Shown here in pieces: positions 17,498 to 26,532 of a DNA stretch of 64,000 nucleotides (positions within the stretch are counted from its first letter, which is position 1; every line of letters starts with the position of its first letter). Both the position numbers and the translations under genes were made by a program. Below the pieces are notes generated by a model. That model did no database searches and was not told where the DNA came from. It worked only from the letters and a program-made list of their open reading frames with translations. Origin of the DNA: Paenibacillus graminis (GTDB lineage Bacteria > Bacillota > Bacilli > Paenibacillales > Paenibacillaceae); contig NZ_CP009287.1 of assembly GCF_000758705.1 (NCBI RefSeq), positions 5,828,001 through 5,892,000 of the forward strand, written 5' to 3'.

Positions 17498-18004
17498 TCA
17501 TCTTTTTGCGGTTCCCCCGGATATTCTCAGTTCCATCTCCGCGCTGTAATCCTTAAGGAAACTGCCAATAATCTTCATTTCTACGGCCGAGTATTTGTCC
17601 AAAAAACGGTGAAGCCGCTCTGCTTCATTCGCATGAATCCGTTCATGGAGATCAAATATCTTTTTCCCCTGCGGGGTCAGCCGGAAATAACTTTCCTTTT
17701 TGTTATCATTCAATTGCATTCGCTCCACGAGTCCATCCGCGAGCAGTTTGCCGCCGATCTTGGTGATGCTGGCTTTGGACAACTCCATCTTCCCGGCAAT
17801 AGCTGTGCTGTTGATGGGCTCATGGCGCCCGATACAATCGATCACATGCACCGCAGTAATATTGTGCGGAAAGTTCTCGATCCGCTCCCTTTCGGCAATG
17901 CTGAGAAAATGATCAATTTCTGTATCCGAAAAAGATTCATAGACGTGCAGAAATCGAATGAACTGTTCATACACATGCTGTTTTACCGCATCTGCAGATT
18001 CCAT
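17498..18004 (-). CDS. MarR-family transcriptional regulator
   Basis: A 168-residue winged-helix regulator. The recognition region INSTAIAGKMELSKASITKIGGKL and the wing VERMQLNDNKKESYFRLTPQGKK are typical of MarR. It is the first gene of the nitroreductase operon and likely autoregulates. A candidate operator lies in its leader (TTTACTGGTTAAC on the minus strand, 18037-18049). The promoter upstream overlaps a Fur box. Confidence 0.9.
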   Translation of the reverse strand: MESADAVKQHVYEQFIRFLHVYESFSDTEIDHFLSIAERERIENFPHNITAVHVIDCIGRHEPINSTAIAGKMELSKASITKIGGKLLADGLVERMQLNDNKKESYFRLTPQGKKIFDLHERIHANEAERLHRFLDKYSAVEMKIIGSFLKDYSAEMELRISGGTAKR

Positions 18005-18062
18005 AGGTTATGGCGCTCCATTCACTAAGTAGGTTTTTTGTTAACCAGTAAACTATATTGAC

Positions 18063-18091
18063 ATTTTATCATCATTGATAATGATTATCAA
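18063..18091 (-). promoter_or_regulatory. Sigma-A promoter of marR operon overlapping a perfect Fur box
   Basis: On the minus strand, TTGATA (18086-18091) and TAAAAT (18063-18068) are 17 bases apart. The Fur box TGATAATGATTATCA at 18076-18090 is an exact 7-1-7 match to the Bacillus Fur consensus and covers the -35 and spacer, so Fur-Fe2+ should block this promoter. It could in principle also affect the plus-strand padR promoter some 80 bases away. Confidence 0.85.
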
Positions 18092-18151
18092 CTATAAACT
18101 TTTTGAAGAAGGGGCCTGTTACTGCCTGGATGTACAACTCAACAAAGTATT

Positions 18152-18197
18152 GTATTTAAAATACTACCTTGACAGTCACAGTAGTGTGTCGTATTAT
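18152..18197 (+). promoter_or_regulatory. Sigma-A promoter and candidate operator of the padR operon
   Basis: TTGACA (18169-18174) and TATTAT (18192-18197) are 17 bases apart. Just upstream is a perfect 6-1-6 palindrome GTATTTAAAATAC (18152-18164), and ACTAC/GTAGT arms (18163-18167, 18181-18185) bracket the -35. These are the likely PadR autoregulation sites; the exact operator is inferred. Confidence 0.8.
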
Positions 18198-18217
18198 ACA
18201 GATGCGGAGGTGATTAT

Positions 18218-18547
18218 ATGAGTGAGAACAAAATTACATCCGACCTGCTGCGCGGACATACCGATACGATGATTTTACGGCTGTTATCCGAAGCTGACCG
18301 CTATGGGTACGAGATTGTCAAACTGATTGCCGAGCGCTCGGACGGTGAGTATGAATTAAAGGAAGCCACGATGTACTCCAGCGTCCGGCGGCTTGAGGCG
18401 GACGGTGACATCGAATGGTACTGGGGTGATGAATCTCAGGGCGGACGCCGGAAATATTTTAGAATTACCGAAAAGGGTAAGGCGGCTTACGCCCGCAACA
18501 AAAGCAACTGGGAATACGCAAAGCGTGTACTTGAAAACTTACTATAA
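18218..18547 (+). CDS. PadR-family transcriptional regulator
   Basis: A 109-residue winged-helix repressor of the short PadR type: HTDTMILRLLSEADRYGYEIVKLI then the ATMYSSVRRLEADG recognition helix and the GGRRKYFRITEKGK wing. ATG 18218 is six bases after GGAGG. It heads an operon with a HAAS-pentapeptide protein and an ABC-2 exporter. PadR proteins in such cassettes usually repress their own exporter until a toxic ligand binds. Confidence 0.92.
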   Translation: MSENKITSDLLRGHTDTMILRLLSEADRYGYEIVKLIAERSDGEYELKEATMYSSVRRLEADGDIEWYWGDESQGGRRKYFRITEKGKAAYARNKSNWEYAKRVLENLL

Positions 18548-18561
18548 GGAGAGTTGATGTG

Positions 18562-19425
18562 ATGAATGAGAAATTGACCAACTATTTGAATGGCGTTTTT
18601 GCACCTTATGATGAGGTGAAAAGCGTCACCGAACTAAAGGCCGATCTGCTCTCCGATTTGCAGGAGCGGTTTCGTGAACTCCAAGCCGAGGGCAAGGACG
18701 AGAAAACAGCTTTCGAGATGACCATCAGCAGCATCGGAGATATTGAGCAAACGGTACAGGAGGTCGCCAATCTCTCCCGTTCGCTGGAACGCCAAGTGGT
18801 GACAAACTTCAGTTCGAGTAACCTCGCAAAGAGCGACTTCGCAGGCGTTACCGCATATAAAGGAAAATTCGAAGGGAGCGCGCTGCACGGCTCCGACTTC
18901 TCGGGTGCGGACTTGACGGGCAGCTCGTTTAAATCCAGCGATGTGCGTGAAGCCCGTTTTGACGGCGCAAATCTGACGGACTGCACTTTTTTCGCGCTTG
19001 ATCTGGCGGGTGCAAGCTTCCAACAATCCATCCTTGTGCGTACCAATTTCAGCAAGTCGTGGCTGGCCGGGGCCAAATTCATCGATGCAAAGCTGACCGA
19101 CGTCAATCTAACCATGTGCGACCTGAGTAAAACGGTTTTTGAGAATTGTATTTTCGACGGCGTGGACTTTAAGTCTTCCAATCTGGCGGGTCTGTGCCTG
19201 GACGGGATGACCTTTCTCGGCGTCAAGTTTGACAAGGCGGGGCTGAACGAAGTTTCGTTTAAAGGCGCAACGCTTAAAAATGTGGCTTTTCCTATGTCGA
19301 ACCTGTCCAAGAAGTATTACCGCGCCATCAAAACCGTCTGCTTTGACGGCGCTATGATGGATAAACTGACCTACGCCGCGCTCAAGGGCATGGAAGCAGA
19401 CTTGTCAAAAGTCACAGTTATTTAA
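18562..19425 (+). CDS. HAAS-domain / pentapeptide-repeat fusion protein
   Basis: A 287-residue protein. Residues 1-70 form a helical HAAS/permease-prefix-like domain (YLNGVFAPYDEVKSVTELKA, then DEKTAFEMTISSIGD), usually fused to membrane proteins controlled by PadR partners. Residues 85-280 are pentapeptide repeats (A[DN]LxG, GADLTGSSF, GANLTDCTF) that would fold into a right-handed beta-helix. There is no membrane segment. Pentapeptide proteins can protect gyrase by mimicking DNA. Placed between padR and an exporter, this one may be an adaptor or target-protection factor; neither is proven. ATG 18562 or GTG 18559 may start it (AAGGAG upstream). Confidence 0.85.
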   Translation: MNEKLTNYLNGVFAPYDEVKSVTELKADLLSDLQERFRELQAEGKDEKTAFEMTISSIGDIEQTVQEVANLSRSLERQVVTNFSSSNLAKSDFAGVTAYKGKFEGSALHGSDFSGADLTGSSFKSSDVREARFDGANLTDCTFFALDLAGASFQQSILVRTNFSKSWLAGAKFIDAKLTDVNLTMCDLSKTVFENCIFDGVDFKSSNLAGLCLDGMTFLGVKFDKAGLNEVSFKGATLKNVAFPMSNLSKKYYRAIKTVCFDGAMMDKLTYAALKGMEADLSKVTVI

Positions 19426-19440
19426 GGGAGGGGAAAGAAG

Positions 19441-20202
19441 ATGCAGACCCAAGCAATTCAAGTAAAAGGACTGCAAAAGTCCTACAAGCAGCTTCATGTC
19501 CTTAAGGGTGTAGATTTCGAGGTGGAAAAGGGCAGTATTTTCGCCCTGCTCGGCTCCAACGGCGCAGGCAAGACAACAGTTGTCAAAATCCTCTCTACGC
19601 TGCTCAAACCAGACAGCGGAACCGCCAGTGTAAACGGATTCGACGTTGCAGCGAGTCCCGGCGATGTGCGGCAGGCGATCAGTTTGACCGGGCAGTTTGC
19701 TGCCGTGGATGAGGTTTTGACCGGGCGGGAAAATCTGGTCATGATTGCCAGGCTACGGCATCTTGATCATCCGCGTCAAGTTGCCGACGATTTGCTGAAA
19801 CGCTTCGGCTTAACTGACGCCGCCGACCGAAAGGCATCTGTTTATTCGGGTGGTATGCGCCGCAGGCTTGACATCGCCATGAGCCTTGTAGGAAAACCGC
19901 AGCTTATTTTCCTCGATGAGCCAACCACCGGGCTTGACCCTGAGGCACGCATGGAGACTTGGAAGATTGTCAAAGAGCTGTCGGACGGTGGAACGACGGT
20001 ATTCCTGACCACTCAGTATTTGGATGAGGCTGAACAGCTTGCCGATAGAATTGCCATTTTACATGAGGGCAGGATTATTGCGGGCGGCACGCTTGAGGAA
20101 CTGAAAAAGCTGTTCCCGCCTGCCAAGGTGGAGTATGTTGAAAAACAACCGACACTGGAAGAAATTTTCCTCGCAATCATCAGCAAAAAGGAGGCTATTT
20201 AA
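19441..20202 (+). CDS. ABC exporter ATPase (DrrA-like)
   Basis: A 253-residue ATPase with Walker A GSNGAGKTT, the signature YSGGMRRRLDIAMSL, Walker B LIFLDEPTTGLD and switch His replaced by Gln in LTTQYLDEAEQLA, as in DrrA/NatA-type exporters. A short C-terminal extension (KVEYVEKQPTLEEIFLAI) is typical of daunorubicin-resistance-like ATPases. ATG 19441 follows GGAGGGG. The permease gene starts directly at its stop codon. Confidence 0.93.
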   Translation: MQTQAIQVKGLQKSYKQLHVLKGVDFEVEKGSIFALLGSNGAGKTTVVKILSTLLKPDSGTASVNGFDVAASPGDVRQAISLTGQFAAVDEVLTGRENLVMIARLRHLDHPRQVADDLLKRFGLTDAADRKASVYSGGMRRRLDIAMSLVGKPQLIFLDEPTTGLDPEARMETWKIVKELSDGGTTVFLTTQYLDEAEQLADRIAILHEGRIIAGGTLEELKKLFPPAKVEYVEKQPTLEEIFLAIISKKEAI

Positions 20203-20970
20203 ATGGAAACGGCAAAAAACCATTTTTTCAGCGACATGAGCGTGATGCTTGGGCGTTCCATGCGCCATATTTTGCGGAGCATGGACACCATCATCACGGT
20301 CTGCATCACTCCGATTGCGATGATGCTGCTGTTCGTCTATGTGCTCGGCGGCGCAATCCGAACCGGTACGGATAACTATGTGAACTACCTGTTGCCCGGT
20401 ATCCTGCTGATTGCGATCGCAAGCGGTATATCCTATACGGCTTACCGCCTGTTTCTGGATAAGCAGCGGGGTATCATTGAGCGGTTTCACTCCATGCCGA
20501 TTGCGCGTTCGGCCGTGCTGTGGGGGCATGTGCTGACCTCGGTGGTATCCAACGTCATTTCTGTTGTCGTCATCATTCTCGTAGCGCTCATTATGGGCTT
20601 TCGCTCGCCGGCGGGAGTACTGCCTTGGCTTGCCGTAGCCGGTATACTCGTGCTGTTTACGCTGGCTTTGACTTGGGTCGCGGCAATTGCCGGACTGTCC
20701 GCAAAATCGGTGGAAGGGGCAAGCGCGTTTTCCTACCCGCTTATCTTCCTGCCCTTTATCAGCTCCGCCTTTGTACCGACCGATTCGATGCCGTCTGTCG
20801 TTCGCGCCTTTGCCGAAAACCAGCCGGTGACCTCGATCGTGGAAGCCATTCGTGCGCTGCTGTCAGGCCAGCCGGTGGGCAATGAGATATGGGTCGCACT
20901 TGCCTGGTGCGCCGGGATTTTGCTCGCAGCCTATTTCTTTGCTATGAGAGTGTATAAAAAGCGGGTGTAA
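20203..20970 (+). CDS. ABC-2 type exporter permease (DrrB-like)
   Basis: A 255-residue permease with six predicted membrane segments and an ABC-2 signature (LSAKSVEGASAFSYPLIFLPFISSAFVP near residue 165-195). ATG 20203 directly follows the TAA of the ATPase gene. With the ATPase it would export a drug-like or lipid-like compound under PadR control. Confidence 0.92.
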   Translation: METAKNHFFSDMSVMLGRSMRHILRSMDTIITVCITPIAMMLLFVYVLGGAIRTGTDNYVNYLLPGILLIAIASGISYTAYRLFLDKQRGIIERFHSMPIARSAVLWGHVLTSVVSNVISVVVIILVALIMGFRSPAGVLPWLAVAGILVLFTLALTWVAAIAGLSAKSVEGASAFSYPLIFLPFISSAFVPTDSMPSVVRAFAENQPVTSIVEAIRALLSGQPVGNEIWVALAWCAGILLAAYFFAMRVYKKRV

Positions 20971-21055
20971 TCAGCCGGCAGATACGTTACTTGTTGATGG
21001 GTGCGTTGCAAGGTTACCGCGTGATGCACCCCGCCTTCCCGTTCCTTCTATCCGG

Positions 21056-22153
21056 CTACATATATTTACCATAGTCCTTGATTGTCACTTTAACACGGCA
21101 CTCGACTTCAACCCCGGGATAAATCTTGCGCCAGTCGAGACTTTTCCATGCCTTATAGGTAAGGCTGTTTCTTACATATTGCCCGATGCCAATGCTGTCC
21201 ACATTGTTCTGCTGCAGTTTCTTTACCATTTCCTGAGCCTTATCTCTGATATATTCAGCAGCATCCCTTTCCAATTTATGCCGCTTTTCACTCTGTGAAA
21301 GATCCTCATGTCCGGTATATTCAAGCACCGAGCCTTGAATGGAGGCAGCAATAATAAACTTGAAGCGGTTGTGTCCGAGATCCTCCACGCTTACCTTGCG
21401 CTTATTCAGCATAGAGCTGAACATTACCATCACTTTCCTGCCATTTCTTTCACCAAGATTAAGCGATAATTCGCCTTGTTTGATATCCCCCCGGAGCAGG
21501 GCAAAGATAATTCCATCTTTGGCCGGAATTTTCATCACCAAGCGGTCGTCCTGAAAAAAAGCAATCCCGGAAATGACCGCCCTGTCCCCTTCATCCTTTA
21601 CAATAGGAGCAATCGGATCGATTCCATCATCGTGATATTCTCTGGTGAACTCATACAGTGTAGTTGGGGGTATAACGTTGGAAGAGCTCTCTTTCTCCAG
21701 CAAATGATTAACATATGTGCCTGTATCCTTATTGGGTTTAAATGTTTTGGACAGCAGTTCACCTGCATCTCCGTCCACTACGGTTATTTTGACCCCAAGA
21801 GCAATAGAAGGATCGCGTAAGAGCGTATCGATATGATCAGCAAGCCCTTCCTTAGCCAGATTTAATCCGAACAGAACACTTCTTAGCTGGCCGCTGACCA
21901 GGCGAAGATCAATTTGTTTGGATAACAGCACCCTCGCTTCTTTGAGGCTGTCGGTTACTGCGGCCAGCAGCTGCCTGCGTTCCGACGATTCTGGATCAAT
22001 AACCGGGATGGAGATGGTAGATTTCAGTTGATCATTCTCTGCCAGGTCGTAACTGGCGGTTTGCACCATCCCCAGCTTTTCAAGGATTCTTTCATCGCTA
22101 TTGCAGCCGGTCAGCAGCAGCAGCAGGAGAACAGCAGACAGCCGTTTATACAC
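21056..22153 (-). CDS. Ger(x)C-family germinant receptor lipoprotein (C subunit)
   Basis: A 365-residue lipoprotein with signal peptide and lipobox LLLTGCN (Cys at residue 17). The Ger(x)C domain ends with the usual KVTIKDYGKYM-like strand after VECRVKVTI. It sits on the outer face of the spore inner membrane with GerA and GerB. The start is GTG 22153 (AAGGAGGG seven bases upstream), overlapping the B subunit gene by eight bases. Confidence 0.92.
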   Translation of the reverse strand: MYKRLSAVLLLLLLTGCNSDERILEKLGMVQTASYDLAENDQLKSTISIPVIDPESSERRQLLAAVTDSLKEARVLLSKQIDLRLVSGQLRSVLFGLNLAKEGLADHIDTLLRDPSIALGVKITVVDGDAGELLSKTFKPNKDTGTYVNHLLEKESSSNVIPPTTLYEFTREYHDDGIDPIAPIVKDEGDRAVISGIAFFQDDRLVMKIPAKDGIIFALLRGDIKQGELSLNLGERNGRKVMVMFSSMLNKRKVSVEDLGHNRFKFIIAASIQGSVLEYTGHEDLSQSEKRHKLERDAAEYIRDKAQEMVKKLQQNNVDSIGIGQYVRNSLTYKAWKSLDWRKIYPGVEVECRVKVTIKDYGKYM

Positions 22154-23225
22154 GGGATACCCTCCTTTCCTGAAAGAGCAGCAGAGCTATTAATAGTACA
22201 GGCAGACCGAAGGCAATGGCGATGGTAGCATATCCCAGATACAGAATCCAGTTATTCACCTGATCCAGGGTCTTCGGGATATAGGAGATGCAGTAGGAGA
22301 TGAGCGTCAACAGAAAGACCTGGACCGGAATCTTTAACTTGGGAATCATTCTTCGCATTGCCTCCAGAGCCCCCCACCAGTACATCGCAACTGTGATCAG
22401 AATCAAAAAGAGGAAAAAGCCGTAGAGCATATTTTCCAGACGTTCCACAAATGGGAGCCTGATATAGGCCAGCAGATCCAAGAGCGGATACAGCAGCTGT
22501 TTCAACTGCCCAAAGCTGAAAAAACCAAAACAGATCAGGGACAAACAAATGTAAATCAGAGATAAATAAGCATTTCCTGCATAAATGGCAGCCAGCGATT
22601 TTTTGCTTTTGTCCATATAAGGAAACAGAAGGATAGACAATTCGTAGCCCAGGTAAGCGGTATATAGTTCCAGACTCCCTTTGAGCTGGTCATGGCCTCC
22701 CTTCAAAATGAAAGGTGTCAGGCGTACCCAACTGAAGGAAGGGAAAAACCAGAGTAAGAGAAAATACATCCAGAAGGTCATCCAAAAAAAGAAGGTCGCC
22801 GCTTTGGATATTGTAAAAATCCCTTTAATGACCAGCAGAAATAGCAGGACGTCCACAGCCAGCTTGAATAACATCGGATTAGTCGTAGGGAAAGCAAGCA
22901 TTTGAAATAAAAGCACATATTTTTTCCCGATCATGCAGCCGAAGAGAAGCCAGACAGAAGACAGCCCCAGATAGACAGGATACAGTACAGCTTTGGGAAT
23001 GGACCGTTCCATGATTTCAAAAATCGATTGCCCCTTTCCCAGCCGGTGGACCAGCGTGATCAAATAAATATTGAAAGACGTCAGCAGCAGACCCGGCAGC
23101 AGAACCAGCCAGCCGTTTGTACCGAAATAGTCAGCCAGCTGGCGCGGCAGGGCGAAGACAACGATACCGATTTGGCTCATATACACCAGGATGGCAACAT
23201 GAAAGGGGCTGAGTTTCTCCATCAT
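22146..23225 (-). CDS. GerB-family spore germination permease (B subunit)
   Basis: A 359-residue membrane protein of the amino-acid/polyamine transporter superfamily, with about ten membrane segments. It has the typical N-terminal FHVAILVYMSQIGIVVFALPRQLA and a mid-protein WLLFGCMIGKKY. It would bind germinants in the receptor complex. It lies between the frameshifted A subunit and the intact C subunit. Confidence 0.92.
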   Translation of the reverse strand: MMEKLSPFHVAILVYMSQIGIVVFALPRQLADYFGTNGWLVLLPGLLLTSFNIYLITLVHRLGKGQSIFEIMERSIPKAVLYPVYLGLSSVWLLFGCMIGKKYVLLFQMLAFPTTNPMLFKLAVDVLLFLLVIKGIFTISKAATFFFWMTFWMYFLLLWFFPSFSWVRLTPFILKGGHDQLKGSLELYTAYLGYELSILLFPYMDKSKKSLAAIYAGNAYLSLIYICLSLICFGFFSFGQLKQLLYPLLDLLAYIRLPFVERLENMLYGFFLFLILITVAMYWWGALEAMRRMIPKLKIPVQVFLLTLISYCISYIPKTLDQVNNWILYLGYATIAIAFGLPVLLIALLLFQERRVSRV

Positions 23226-23239
23226 AAAATTTCCGACGC

Positions 23240-24647
23240 CTACTTTCTTTTGATCTGCCTGATTGGATTAGGCGATTGGGACTGGGAGGGCCGCCGGGTT
23301 AAAAAGCTAAACGGCGCACGGATAAAAACATCCTTCCAATCCTCTAACGCCATGGGCGCAACCGGGCTAATATAAGAGGAACCCAGGCTTGTAAGGCTGG
23401 AAACATGAGTTACAATCAGGACAATTCCCATGGCTATCCCTATATTTCCCCAGATACCAGCCAGTATGATAATGCTAAAGCGAACCAGCCGGATGGAGGC
23501 GCTCATCATATAGCTGGGAATGACAAAAGAGGCGATCGCGGAGGAGGCTACAGCAATAATTAAGACATTACTGGTCAATCCCGCCTGAACAGCGGCTTGT
23601 CCAATGACAATCCCCCCTACAATCCCGATGGTTTGTCCAATTTTGGTCGGAAGGCGGGCTCCTGCTTCACGCAGCAGTTCTATCATGGTTTCCATAAGCA
23701 GCGCCTCGTAAACCGGTGGAAAAGGCACTCTGCTCCGCGATAAGCAGTGCTTCAGGGATCATTTCGTAGTGAAAGGTAGTCACGGATACATAAAATGCTG
23801 TGAACGAAATCGTAATCACCAATGCGAGATATCTTAACAACCGGAGTGCCGTTCCCAAAGCCCAGCGCTGATAGTAATCATCCGGTGAGGAGAAGAATTC
23901 AAAAAAAGCGGAAGGTGCTGCTAATGCGGTCGGACTGTTGTCAATCAGTGTGATAATCCGGCCGGCTACCAGCTTGGATACAGCCACATCGGGCCTTTCT
24001 GTAGTCAGAAATTGCGGAAAAACCGAATTAGGCCTGTCCTCCAGAAACTGGGTGAGCATCCCCCCATCATTAATGGCATCGATTTCAATCCGTTTAATTC
24101 GTTTCTCCAGTTCCTCGACATACTTCATATTGGCAATATCCTTAATATAAAGGACATATACGCTGGTCTTGGTGATTTCCCCGACAGAATATTCCAGAAT
24201 TTTCAGATGCGAGCTTTTGATTCTTTGGCGTATCAGCGAAATGTTAGTAATAGCGGATTCCACAAAAGCGTCATGGGGACCGGCAATAATGCTTTCGGTT
24301 TCGGATTGCTGGACACCTCGCGTTTCCGGGCCATAGACATTGAGTAAATAGACATTTTCTTCCTGAAAAATGGCGACGTTGCCCGCAAGGATTCCCGCAA
24401 CCACTGTTTCAGATTCTGTTACCCGTGTAAATTGTGACTGTTGGAATAACTGCTCCACCTCATCAAGCTGAACCTGGGCAAAGGGCGCCAAAATCTTATC
24501 TGTTAACTGTTTTTGGTCCACAATGCTGGGAAAGTAGACAATGTCAGTCCGTATTTCCGGAAAGGACCGGAAGACCAAATCCGCGCATTGGTCAAATTCT
24601 CCAAGAATATGCCCCAGCATATGGGCACTCTGTGGGTTGGCATCCAT
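23240..24647 (-). pseudogene. GerA-family germinant receptor A subunit, broken by a frameshift
   Basis: Two overlapping frames together make one GerA protein. The first (24647-23667) carries the N-terminal soluble domain and first membrane segments up to HYEMIPEALLIAEQS, then runs off frame. The second (23728-23240) resumes exactly with VPFPPVYEALLMETMIELL and continues to the normal end. The break is near 23723-23728. The junction reads GAGCAGAGTGCC, and loss of a short AGT-bounded stretch would explain it. Without all three subunits the receptor is likely inactive, unless this is a sequencing error. The B and C subunits downstream are intact. Confidence 0.85.
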
Positions 24648-24933
24648 AAGATTAGCCCGCCTTTACCATAAGTTTTTTGTAGTATTCCCACAATTCCCTT
24701 GTATATTAGCCGGAGACAGCCTTCCAGTCAGCAAAAAAGCCCGCTTTTCCCCGTGAAGGATGAAAGTAGGCTTTGGCTTTAGTTGATTTTCGGCGAGCTG
24801 CGAATTCATGATTTTAACAATTCTTGTCCAACATGATCTGTGCTATAATGAACCCAAATTACACCGATGAAGACTTCCCCTCCCACATCCATCATCCATC
24901 GATAATTTATTCAATAGCTGAGGAGCTGTGACG

Positions 24934-25191
24934 ATGAGTGACCCTATTCTCCAGCAGATACTAACCGCGTTAACAGGCGTACAGAGTGATTTGAATGAGA
25001 TGAAATCGAAAATCGCCAGCATCAAAGAGGATACCAAGCTGATTCCGTTGATCCAGCAAGCTGTATCGGAAGTGAACGCTGAGGTAATCGCAACCCGTGA
25101 CACCATTGAGCGCATCGAGGAAACACTGCGGGGACATGACGTAACGCTTGATTTGCTGTCCAGAAGATCTATCGATCAGGAAGCCGCTTGA
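24934..25191 (+). CDS. Small coiled-coil protein, unknown function
   Basis: An 85-residue acidic helical protein with heptad-like spacing (LTGVQSDLNEMKSKIASIKED, then VIATRDTIERIEETLRGHD). No membrane segment or signal peptide. ATG 24934 has AGGAG eight bases upstream; a GTG at 24928 is in frame but too close to that site. A TATAAT at 24841-24846 may be its -10 box. It stands alone and is followed by a terminator. No function is recognised. Confidence 0.72.
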   Translation: MSDPILQQILTALTGVQSDLNEMKSKIASIKEDTKLIPLIQQAVSEVNAEVIATRDTIERIEETLRGHDVTLDLLSRRSIDQEAA

Positions 25192-25228
25192 AGCGGATTA
25201 AATAACCTCTCTGCATATCTTATCCACG

Positions 25229-25260
25229 TGGTTGCCTTGATACGGCAGCCGCTTTTTTTT
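25229..25260 (+). terminator. Terminator after the coiled-coil gene
   Basis: GGTTGCC and GGCAGCC form a 7-bp stem with a short loop, followed by GC and nine Ts. Confidence 0.82.
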
Positions 25261-25513
25261 TGGGCCAAACCCGATCAGGCCACCTTCCCGGCGCTAATCT
25301 TGAACGGCTCTGCAGTGATTTCGAAACCGTCTCCTCCCAGGAGACATATATCTTCCGTCCAGGAACAATTCCCTTTATTTACGCAAATAATTCACATATT
25401 TCTGTCTTTTTCAGGCGGACACACCTTTTAAAATCATTTTATTGTGTTATAATGAAAGCGTAACCAAAGGAGCTGTGAACAATAGATTTCATCGCCCAAG
25501 GAGGATGGAAGAA

Positions 25514-25699
25514 ATGCTGGCAGGACTGAAAGAACTTAAGAATTGGGTAGCGGGAATGTGGCAGCCATGGATGACCTCAGAGGAAGAGGACTACTGGAAA
25601 ATCGAATATTCGGCAGAGCGCCATCTGCACACTCCGCCATCACCAAGCCCGCTTACCTACCAGGAAGAAGCACGCATCAAATCCGTGAAATACCACTAA
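25514..25699 (+). CDS. Small hypothetical protein
   Basis: A 61-residue protein (MLAGLKELKNWVAGMWQPW...) rich in Trp, Glu and Pro, with no signal peptide. ATG 25514 lies nine bases after AAGGAGG. The upstream in-frame ATG 25505 touches that site and is unlikely. A TATAAT box lies at 25447-25452. A terminator follows at 25745. No family is recognised. Confidence 0.65.
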   Translation: MLAGLKELKNWVAGMWQPWMTSEEEDYWKIEYSAERHLHTPPSPSPLTYQEEARIKSVKYH

Positions 25700-25744
25700 C
25701 CCACTACTAACGAGATATATTTACTCCTATAATGCCTTAAGCAT

Positions 25745-25787
25745 AAAACCGCGTATGCCGGAGAAATTCCGGTCTATGCGGTTTTTT
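25745..25787 (+). terminator. Terminator with long stem
   Basis: AAACCGC and GCGGTTT arms with an inner CCGG/CCGG pair are followed by a T-run. Confidence 0.82.
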
Positions 25788-25903
25788 AATATAGATTGAT
25801 AATGGATCGGGAACAGCCCCCAGGTGCACTGCAGCAACAAAAAACCTCCCTTCATCCCAAAGGATAAAAGAAGGCATAAACGCGTCGCTTCAGAAGCAAG
25901 GAG

Positions 25904-26128
25904 CTAGATCTTCAGCTCCCCAAGCTTAATCAGCTCGACAACCGCTTGCGAACGGCCTTTGACGTTTAGTTTTTGCATGACGTTGGAGATGTGGTTGCGG
26001 ACGGTTTTTTCGCTGATGAATAACAATCCGGCAATATCCCGTGTTGTTTTGTCCTGCACAAGAAGCTCGAATACTTCGCGCTCACGGTGCGTCAAGAGAA
26101 ATTTGCTGTGATGTTCGTTCCCTTTCAA
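25904..26128 (-). CDS. gerE: GerE, late sporulation mother-cell regulator
   Basis: A stand-alone LuxR-type helix-turn-helix protein of 74 residues, the exact length of Bacillus GerE. The sequence LLTHREREVFELLVQDKTT, the FISEKTVRNHISNVMQKL recognition helix and GRSQAVVELIKLGEL closely follow GerE as I remember it. In Bacillus, GerE acts with sigma-K on coat and spore-surface genes in the mother cell. TTG 26128 gives the family start and has GGAGG ten bases upstream. Longer in-frame starts up to 26170 add an N-terminus not found in GerE. Confidence 0.9.
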   Translation of the reverse strand: MKGNEHHSKFLLTHREREVFELLVQDKTTRDIAGLLFISEKTVRNHISNVMQKLNVKGRSQAVVELIKLGELKI

Positions 26129-26532
26129 TGGTGTCACCCCTCCTTGCCCTGGGTTTGTTTGGTATAACAAGGTAAAGGGATACAGTCAAAACCATATTAT
26201 GTATCGGGGGGATTAATGGTGCGATCACAGCCTTAAAATGGGCTGGTACGCTTTCCGAATGGGAAACAACCCTAGCTGTCTATGATCTCCAATCAGGAAA
26301 CAAGCAGAAACGGCTGCGCCTCCCGTCACATCAGGATGCCCACCCGTTATAGATTTACATATACCGGTCCGTCACGCCCTTGCGGTCACGCCGGTTTGGT
26401 CCGGTAATGCTGTTGCAGCTTTAGTGTAATTTATGAAATGGATTCCATAGCAAGTTTTTTATTCGGAGGGCTGCAGGCGTGCAATATGCTAAAATAAAAA
26501 CACTATATCTCTGAGCCCAGGAGGCAGCACTA
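26129..26532. other. Gap between gerE and the lacI-type gene
   Basis: Holds the gerE promoter (minus strand, near 26190-26215; CATAATATG resembles a sigma-K -10 box) and the lacI-type promoter. On the plus strand a frame of about 50 codons ends at 26352 (GAITALKWAGTLSEWETT...). It reads like protein but has no start codon with a ribosome site, so it may be a gene remnant. Confidence 0.4.

Noticed and set aside
23667..24647. Two independent ger genes instead of one broken gerA
   Set aside because: The two frames join to one complete GerA protein at a single point, with no ribosome site for the second part.
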